Shown here piece by piece: positions 59,071-64,000 of a DNA stretch of 64,000 bases (the first letter of the stretch is position 1; each line of letters opens with the position of its first letter). Source of the stretch: SZUA-309 sp965215995 (GTDB taxonomy: Bacteria > Pseudomonadota > Gammaproteobacteria > Pseudomonadales > Azotimanducaceae); the NCBI GenBank assembly GCA_965215995.1, contig OZ244128.1, positions 2,790,001 to 2,854,000 on the forward strand. Reading direction: 5' to 3'. The notes below the pieces were generated by a model, which was not told the DNA's origin, did not search any database, and saw nothing but the letters and a program-made list of their open reading frames with translations. Made by a program: the position numbers and the translations under genes.

Positions 59071-60741
59071 TCAGGCAGACTCCGCCCCGGTTAGTGCTTG
59101 CAGCACGCCGCCCCAGTACTCGAACAGGATCAGCGAGCCCGCATTCGGAAACCTTCGCCAGCTCACCAGCTGACCCTCCAGATATTGCTGCAGTTCCTCC
59201 ATGCTGGCGAGCCTATCTTCCGCACCGTGCCAGGCGGTGATCGGGATGCCAAGTCTCGGCAGGGTTCCGGGCTTCGATCTGGCAAAGCACTTCAGCTCGC
59301 CGGAGACGCCTGCGGCAGTGACCGTCATGCTCTCCAGGGTATAGGCCACCATATGGTTGAAGATCGCCGGATTGGATTCCAGCAGGGCCAGATCGTGTGC
59401 AACAGAGCCATAGACGCTGCGGATGAGTCGCGCGTTGGTCTCTTCGCTGGCCCGGTTGCGGAGAATGTTGAAAAAGCTGGTCATCAGCCAGGGTTGGGAA
59501 ATCATCTTTGTGTACAGCGGCATCAGGTGCGTGAACCGACCCTTCATCGGCCCCGGTGGCCGTGCGGCGACCAGCATGAGGTGGGAGACCCGCTCGGGTG
59601 CCAGATCAGCTAAGCGCAGGGCGAAGGCGCCGCCGGAGAGGAAGCCGAGCACCCCGCAGCGGTCAATGTGCAGATGATCCATCAGGGCAGTCAGATCGGC
59701 GGCGACGGATTCGAAGGTGAAATCCGCGTCCACGTCGGAGAACCCGAATCCCGGGCGTTCCGGTGCAATCAGATGCAACTTGAGGCCCCGAGCCAATTCG
59801 TCGGTTTCCGCCGGTAGCCTGGAGCAGCCCAGCGTTTCGTGCAGGTAGATCACCGGCTCACCCTTCACATCGCCGTAGGTTCGGTAGGCAAGCCGCCGCC
59901 CGTCGGCCAGGATCATGAAGTGCCGTGGCGAGCTTCGGCGGCTCGTGCTGCTGGTCTTCTGGGGCGCTTCTTCGGTACCGGCCAGAATGACGGACAGTTG
60001 CGTTACCACCAGCACAAGATCGCTCTGCCGATTGATGCCGCTCTTATCGAAGACCGACTGGAGGTGATTGCGGGCGGTGTTGATGCTTATTTCCAGATCC
60101 TCGGCGGCTTCCTTCAGGGTCAGGCCGGAGGCCAGCTTCATCGTCACCTCCACCTCGGCAGCCGTCAGGCCGAAGCTCGCCTGGACGGCGCTCTCCAGGC
60201 GCTGGCCACCGTCATCCTGGGCGATGAACAGGGCAACCTCTGCGTCGTCGGCGATGGTGAGAAGCCCGGGCGGAAACTCCGCCCGGGCAATCAGGAAGCC
60301 GAACCGGTGCCTGGGACGATTAGGATGCGCCAGCGAGACCAGCGAGTGCCCGCGCTGGCTGGCCGCCAGGTTTTTTCGAGCTTCAGTCAGTGAGTGGCGG
60401 CTGGCTGGATCGCTGAACTGCAGTTGGCCCTTGTCGTCCAGCCCGAGGTACTCCGCAAGCGCCGGCAGATCATCCTCGCCACCAACCAGTCGGTCTTGCT
60501 CGTCCAGCAGCAGACAGGCAAAACCCGGTTTTGCCGGATCCCCGCTGTCCTTGATTCGCCAGGAGAGAGACTCGGCCCGGGACAGCTCGGCCACCAGTTC
60601 GCCCGGATCCCAAGACTCCAGATGGTCAGACAGTCGGTCGAACTCGGAAAGCAGATCTGTCCAGCGAGTAGGGTCGATGGCGTAGGCTGTAAGCGCGTCG
60701 AAGAAGTCGCTGACCGATGCGGGACCGTCGTTTTTCTGCAT
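59071..60741 (-). CDS. LuxR-type HTH fused to an alpha/beta hydrolase
   Basis: A protein of about 556 residues. The N-terminal 170 residues have no clear match (possibly a PAS-like sensor). A LuxR C-terminal-like HTH follows: FGLTAAEVEVTMKLASGLTLKEAAEDLEISINTARNHLQSVFDKSGI. After a Ser-rich linker comes an alpha/beta hydrolase: YLHETLGCSRL, IAPERPGFGFSD and the nucleophile region VLGFLSGGAFALRL, whose elbow is F-L-S-G-G rather than G-x-S-x-G, and a late AWHGAEDRL with the Asp/His area. It could bind a small molecule as ligand or break it down. The start is ATG 60741; GTG 60777 is in frame. Confidence 0.8.
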   Translation of the reverse strand: MQKNDGPASVSDFFDALTAYAIDPTRWTDLLSEFDRLSDHLESWDPGELVAELSRAESLSWRIKDSGDPAKPGFACLLLDEQDRLVGGEDDLPALAEYLGLDDKGQLQFSDPASRHSLTEARKNLAASQRGHSLVSLAHPNRPRHRFGFLIARAEFPPGLLTIADDAEVALFIAQDDGGQRLESAVQASFGLTAAEVEVTMKLASGLTLKEAAEDLEISINTARNHLQSVFDKSGINRQSDLVLVVTQLSVILAGTEEAPQKTSSTSRRSSPRHFMILADGRRLAYRTYGDVKGEPVIYLHETLGCSRLPAETDELARGLKLHLIAPERPGFGFSDVDADFTFESVAADLTALMDHLHIDRCGVLGFLSGGAFALRLADLAPERVSHLMLVAARPPGPMKGRFTHLMPLYTKMISQPWLMTSFFNILRNRASEETNARLIRSVYGSVAHDLALLESNPAIFNHMVAYTLESMTVTAAGVSGELKCFARSKPGTLPRLGIPITAWHGAEDRLASMEELQQYLEGQLVSWRRFPNAGSLILFEYWGGVLQALTGAESA

Positions 60742-60769
60742 ACCTCTTATGAGAGCAGAAATAGTGGGG

Positions 60770-60790
60770 CTGCGCACGTTGCACGCGCAG
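60770..60790. promoter_or_regulatory. Inverted repeat ahead of the LuxR-hydrolase gene
   Basis: CTGCGC-ACGTTGCAC-GCGCAG has 6-base arms and lies 29 bases ahead of the ATG at 60741. Its position fits an operator that the LuxR-type HTH could bind. Short arms make chance possible. Confidence 0.35.
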
Positions 60791-60821
60791 ATTCAGTGGG
60801 TTTCCCGCCATCGAGACGGAT

Positions 60822-60850
60822 TTGTGAGGTACCGGATTTGTGGCTATAGT
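60822..60850 (+). promoter_or_regulatory. Candidate sigma-70-type promoter
   Basis: TTGTGA (60822-60827) and TATAGT (60845-60850) are 17 bases apart. The expected start of transcription, near 60857, is about 25 bases before ATG 60882 of the small basic protein gene. Confidence 0.5.
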
Positions 60851-60881
60851 CCGTGGCACCCTCTGGAAGCGCGATTGGTTT

Positions 60882-61121
60882 ATGGACCTGAAAACCGTGA
60901 TCGCCACTGCGAGACAATCCACGTCCGCTGATCAGCTAGAAGATGCAGAGCGACGTGCAGAAAACGACAGGCGCACTTACTCCGACCGAAGACGCACTGG
61001 TGGGCTGTTTGAAGTCCGAGCCCGACGTGACGGTGGCGTGTTCGATCGGCGTCAGCGGGAACGACGGGCACGGCGCGAAGACGGCCGCTCCTGGCTGAGC
61101 CGCTGGCGTCGGGAAGGCTGA
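60882..61121 (+). CDS. Small basic protein with DRR repeats
   Basis: A 79-residue protein, very rich in Arg (NDRRTYSDRR, GVFDRRQRERRARRE), with a helical start and Trp-rich end (SWLSRWRREG). It may bind nucleic acid or membranes. I do not recognise the family. ATG 60882 is chosen because a well-spaced promoter ends about 25 bases before it; an upstream in-frame start at 60840 would lie within that promoter. Confidence 0.55.
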   Translation: MDLKTVIATARQSTSADQLEDAERRAENDRRTYSDRRRTGGLFEVRARRDGGVFDRRQRERRARREDGRSWLSRWRREG

Positions 61122-61264
61122 CCACCTCGGTCATTCCCTATGGACTTGTGCCTGATGTGCGGGCAGGATTCGCGCCAGCCGCCCGGATCCGGATCCGTGC
61201 CTGTCATCTTTCAGCAGGCGCCTCGGCCATGAGGTGCCTCATCCATCGAAGGAGAAAAGACCAG

Positions 61265-61894
61265 ATGAATTCGACCACAGCCAGCATGATGATCGTCATC
61301 GCAGTACTGCTAGCGCTGCCGCTCGGTGCCAATGCCGCTGATCTGGCGGCGGGTCAGTCCGCCTACGCGGTGTGTGCCGCCTGTCACGGCCAACAGGGAG
61401 AGGGCAACGTGGGTATGAATGGACCTAAGCTTGCGGGCCAGGAAGGCTGGTACATGAAACGCCAGCTCGACGCCTACCGGAATGGCGTGAGAGGCACGGC
61501 ACCCGGCGATACCTACGGCATGCAGATGCGTCCAATGGCGATGGCGGTCAGCGATCCCGGCGCAGAAGCAAACCTGATCGCCTACATCGAAAGCCTGCCG
61601 GTGGTGGACTCGGCGCCCACGGTGACGGGGGATGTGGCGGCAGGTCAGGCTGGCTATGCGGTATGCGCTGCCTGTCACGGACAGAAGGGCGAGGGCAATG
61701 AAGCGCTCGGGGGCCCGGCGCTGGCTGGTCAGGACGACTGGTATCTGGTCCGTCAGATAAACAACTACAACAATGGCCTGAGAGGCTACGATCCGAAGGA
61801 CACCTTCGGTATGCAGATGAAGCCCATGGCGGCAACGCTCAACGCCGAGAAAGCCGTCAACGATGTGGTTGCCTATATAAACACGCTCAAGTAG
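61265..61894 (+). CDS. Diheme cytochrome c4-like protein
   Basis: A 209-residue periplasmic electron carrier with two repeated domains. The signal peptide ends at GANAADLAAG. Heme sites are CAACH in both domains (AVCAACHGQQGEG and AVCAACHGQKGEG), and axial Met candidates are in YGMQMRPMAMA and FGMQMKPMAA. Each domain contains a LAGQ-x-x-WY-x-x-RQ motif. The length and two-domain plan match cytochrome c4, which feeds terminal oxidases. It resembles the cytochrome in the amine oxidase cluster. The alanine racemase gene follows after seven bases. Confidence 0.92.
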   Translation: MNSTTASMMIVIAVLLALPLGANAADLAAGQSAYAVCAACHGQQGEGNVGMNGPKLAGQEGWYMKRQLDAYRNGVRGTAPGDTYGMQMRPMAMAVSDPGAEANLIAYIESLPVVDSAPTVTGDVAAGQAGYAVCAACHGQKGEGNEALGGPALAGQDDWYLVRQINNYNNGLRGYDPKDTFGMQMKPMAATLNAEKAVNDVVAYINTLK

Positions 61895-61901
61895 CAGCCC
61901 G

Positions 61902-63011
61902 GTGAACCGGCGTCTCCTGGTCGACCTAGAGGCGCTGGCCGCCAACTACCGTCTGTTCACTAACGCCGCGACGGACGATCGGACAGCACTGAGGAATCTG
62001 GCTGGTCGGGCTGCCGTCGGCGGTGTGGTCAAAGCGAATGCCTACGGCGTGGGCGTGATCTCCGCACTGCAGCGGCTCCTGGCTGAAGGCTGCCGGAGCT
62101 TTTTCGTTGCCACGCTGGATGAGGCGCTGCAGGTCAAAGATGCGCTGGCGGAGTTCGCCGCGGCGCATGCTGACCCAGCCGACAAGCCCGAGCTTTTCAT
62201 CTTCGACGGTGTGGACGTGGAAGCGGCTCAGGTGGTTGCTCAGGCCGGATTCATCCCGGTTTTGAACGATCAGTCACAGCTCGATGCATGGCGTCCGTAC
62301 TCCGAATCACCAGCTGCCGTCCACCTGGATACCGGCATGCACCGGTTGGGATTCCCCGCGGATTCCTCTGCCGAGCAGTTCGCCGGTTTCAATGTCGTTC
62401 TGGTGATGACCCATCTCTCCTGCGCGGATGTGCCGGAGCATCCGAGCAATAGCAGGCAGTCGGCCGCGTTCGCGGATATCGTCAAGCGCTTTCCAGCCGT
62501 GCGGACGAGCATCGGTAATTCCGCCGGTTGGCTCAGTGGCATCCAAGGAGATCTGGGTCGGCCGGGTATCGGTCTGTACGGTGGTAACCCCTACTCGGAC
62601 CGCCCCTCGCCCGTGCTGCCCGTCAGCTCGCTGCAGGGACGGGTACTACAGATCAGGACGGTGTTGCCGGGCGAATCGGTTGGCTACGGTGCGAGCTGGA
62701 CGGCCACCGAAAAGACGCGCGTGGCCGCGGTTGGGATTGGCTATGCGGACGGACTGCCAAGGCATCTGTCCGGCAAGGGAGAGGTGGCGCTTGCCTGTGG
62801 TCAGCGATGCGCGATCATCGGACGCATCTCCATGGATACCACGGTGATCGATGTAGGCACGGCACCGGATGTGGCGATTGGTGACTGGGTCGAGTGTTTT
62901 GGGGCCCACATCAGCGTGGATGAAGCGGCGGAACGGGCGGGGACTCTCGGCTATGAGCTCCTCACCCGGGTGGGCGCCCGGGTGCCTCGGGTGCCGGGTG
63001 TTCTGACCTGA
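61902..63011 (+). CDS. alr: Alanine racemase
   Basis: A 369-residue PLP enzyme that makes D-alanine for the cell wall. The PLP lysine is in VGGVVKANAYGVG, the substrate-site Tyr in SVGYGASWTA, and GIGYADGLPR and GRISMDTTVIDV are conserved family segments. The N terminus is MNRRLLVDLEALAANYRLF from a GTG start. It has no signal peptide, unlike broad-spectrum periplasmic racemases. Its last 50 bases overlap the 3' end of the gene on the other strand. Confidence 0.94.
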   Translation: MNRRLLVDLEALAANYRLFTNAATDDRTALRNLAGRAAVGGVVKANAYGVGVISALQRLLAEGCRSFFVATLDEALQVKDALAEFAAAHADPADKPELFIFDGVDVEAAQVVAQAGFIPVLNDQSQLDAWRPYSESPAAVHLDTGMHRLGFPADSSAEQFAGFNVVLVMTHLSCADVPEHPSNSRQSAAFADIVKRFPAVRTSIGNSAGWLSGIQGDLGRPGIGLYGGNPYSDRPSPVLPVSSLQGRVLQIRTVLPGESVGYGASWTATEKTRVAAVGIGYADGLPRHLSGKGEVALACGQRCAIIGRISMDTTVIDVGTAPDVAIGDWVECFGAHISVDEAAERAGTLGYELLTRVGARVPRVPGVLT

Positions 63012-63594
63012 GCTCGTGGCGATCTTGTCGGTCGGTCGGCAATTCCTGCGCTTGTACCGTGGCCAGCTGCGTCCGGGCGGCATCGAGATTGCCCAGCATG
63101 CGCCAGGCGAGTACCGAGTTTCGATCTGCGGCACGCTTTGCGGCAAGGGCTGCCGCTGAAGCGTCCGGCACCAGCTCTCTGACGCGACCCAGGTCGTTGA
63201 GTGCCGCCGCCGCGTCACCGTTCATGAGCGAGAGGTTGGCGCGGTTTAAGTAAAGCGCCCAGGCGGTGGGTGCCATCTCGAGCGCTTCGGTCAGATCCGC
63301 GGCCGCCCCCTCCAGATCTCCGGCCTGCATCCGGGCTGTGGCCCGATTGTTGAGCGCACCTGGCAGTGCCGTGTTTGAGCGGCCGGTCGACCCTTCATAG
63401 CGAAGGCCGGCGATCCAATCCGAGCAAACTCGGTCGGCGTCGGCGGCGCCGGCTCGGACTGCAAGCAGACAGGGATCCTCGATTGCCGTCGCGGCGTCAG
63501 CAGGCGCCTCACTGGTGGCGTCAGCAGCTGCGACAGTCTCGAGTGCGCTGATCAGCAGCACGGTGGTTCCGAGGGTGCATAAGAAAGCTCGCAT
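62962..63594 (-). CDS. Exported TPR-like protein
   Basis: A 210-residue protein with a signal peptide (MRAFLCTLGTTVLLISALETVAAA). A TPR-type pair follows: ALNNRATARMQAGDLEGAAADLTEALEMAPTAWALYLNRANLSLMNGDAAAALNDLGRV. Two cysteines (C in EDPCLLAVRAG and RVCSDWIAG) could form a disulfide. The function is unknown. The start ATG 63594 fits the signal peptide; the frame extends to 63675. It ends inside the last 50 bases of alr on the opposite strand. Confidence 0.7.
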   Translation of the reverse strand: MRAFLCTLGTTVLLISALETVAAADATSEAPADAATAIEDPCLLAVRAGAADADRVCSDWIAGLRYEGSTGRSNTALPGALNNRATARMQAGDLEGAAADLTEALEMAPTAWALYLNRANLSLMNGDAAAALNDLGRVRELVPDASAAALAAKRAADRNSVLAWRMLGNLDAARTQLATVQAQELPTDRQDRHELRSEHPAPEAPGRPPG

Positions 63595-63667
63595 GGAGGG
63601 AGTGTACCGCCGTTCGACGGCCGCGCTATAGTGGTTGTGAAGGGATGGTTGGAACTGGGAGATGAGA

Positions 63668-64000
63668 ATGATCAATCCGGATGGGGTACTGAAGGGTCAG
63701 GTGGCGGTGGTGACCGGTGCCAGTCGCGGCATTGGCGAGGCCATTGCCAGGCGCTACGCCATGGAAGGAGCGAAGGTGGTGGTCTCCGCTCGGACGGTGA
63801 ACGAGGACGAGCACTACCTGCCCGGGACCATCACCGAGACCGTCTCGCATATCAACGAAGCAGGTGGCGAAGCCATCGCGGTCAAGGCGGATCTGGCAGT
63901 GTCGGAAGACCGCCACAATCTGATCAAGGCCACGGAGGAGGCATTTGGGGGTGTTGATATTCTTGTCAACAACGCGGCCATCACCTACTTCATTCCGGTC
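63668..64000 (+). CDS. Short-chain dehydrogenase/reductase, 3' end outside the window
   Basis: The first 111 residues of an SDR. VAVVTGASRGIGEAIARRYAMEG is the cofactor loop and VDILVNNAA the NNAG-type motif; the catalytic Tyr-Lys lies beyond the window. A conserved insertion (EDEHYLPGTITETVSHINEAGG) resembles the SDR subgroup with a short-chain fatty acid or hydroxysteroid role. GGGAG six bases ahead favours ATG 63668 over ATG 63662. Confidence 0.88.
   Translation, partial: MINPDGVLKGQVAVVTGASRGIGEAIARRYAMEGAKVVVSARTVNEDEHYLPGTITETVSHINEAGGEAIAVKADLAVSEDRHNLIKATEEAFGGVDILVNNAAITYFIPV

Overview
The window is GC-rich, densely packed bacterial chromosome with short intergenic gaps and many 1-4 base gene overlaps. 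The gene set points to a marine-type gammaproteobacterium: a complete Na+-translocating NADH:quinone reductase (Nqr) operon, the DUF2868/DUF3482-GTPase pair, YgiQ, ArfB, TesB, a TonB-dependent receptor and several multiheme cytochromes. I cannot name a genus. No tRNA, rRNA, CRISPR array, prophage or replication origin was seen.

Layout. 1-6.3 kb: gap (GAPDH) behind a DsbA-fold protein on the minus strand, then an alpha/beta hydrolase and a three-gene GTPase/membrane module on the plus strand. 6.3-12.5 kb: an FAD oxidoreductase (plus), then a minus-strand run of DUF2141 protein, SDR, NudC, sorbosone-dehydrogenase-like protein and methyltransferase. 12.5-25.3 kb: one unbroken plus-strand block holding nqrABCDEF, a probable nqrM, a CBS-domain protein, and an outer-membrane electron-conduit set: decaheme OmcA/MtrC-type lipoprotein, hexaheme cytochrome, decaheme MtrA/DmsE-type cytochrome, MtrB/PioB-type barrel and a small monoheme cytochrome. 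25.3-35.8 kb: housekeeping and lipid-metabolism genes, including a dioxygenase-Nudix fusion beside a ThDP enzyme. 35.8-40.8 kb: an exported amidohydrolase divergent from a TonB-dependent receptor. 40.8-42.4 kb: an IS1182-type insertion sequence lying in the loop of the receptor gene's terminator. 42.4-47.2 kb (minus): lipoprotein, APC permease, then a Tat-exported flavin amine oxidase, a diheme cytochrome c and a RidA protein with a signal peptide. 47.3-64 kb: a mixture of metabolic enzymes, a TPR lipoprotein, a large coiled-coil/HhH protein, a LuxR-hydrolase fusion, another cytochrome c, alanine racemase, and an SDR gene cut by the window end.

Two groups of genes look like working systems. 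In the Nqr-Mtr block, a sodium pump at the inner membrane sits next to a heme wire through the outer membrane, which suggests respiratory electron exchange with extracellular acceptors or donors. In the amine oxidase group, an exported flavoenzyme, a cytochrome c and an exported RidA could oxidise amines in the periplasm, hand electrons to the respiratory chain and remove the reactive imine product. Oddities inside the first block are two one-base frameshifts in nqrC and an NqrB whose flavin-attachment motif is altered.
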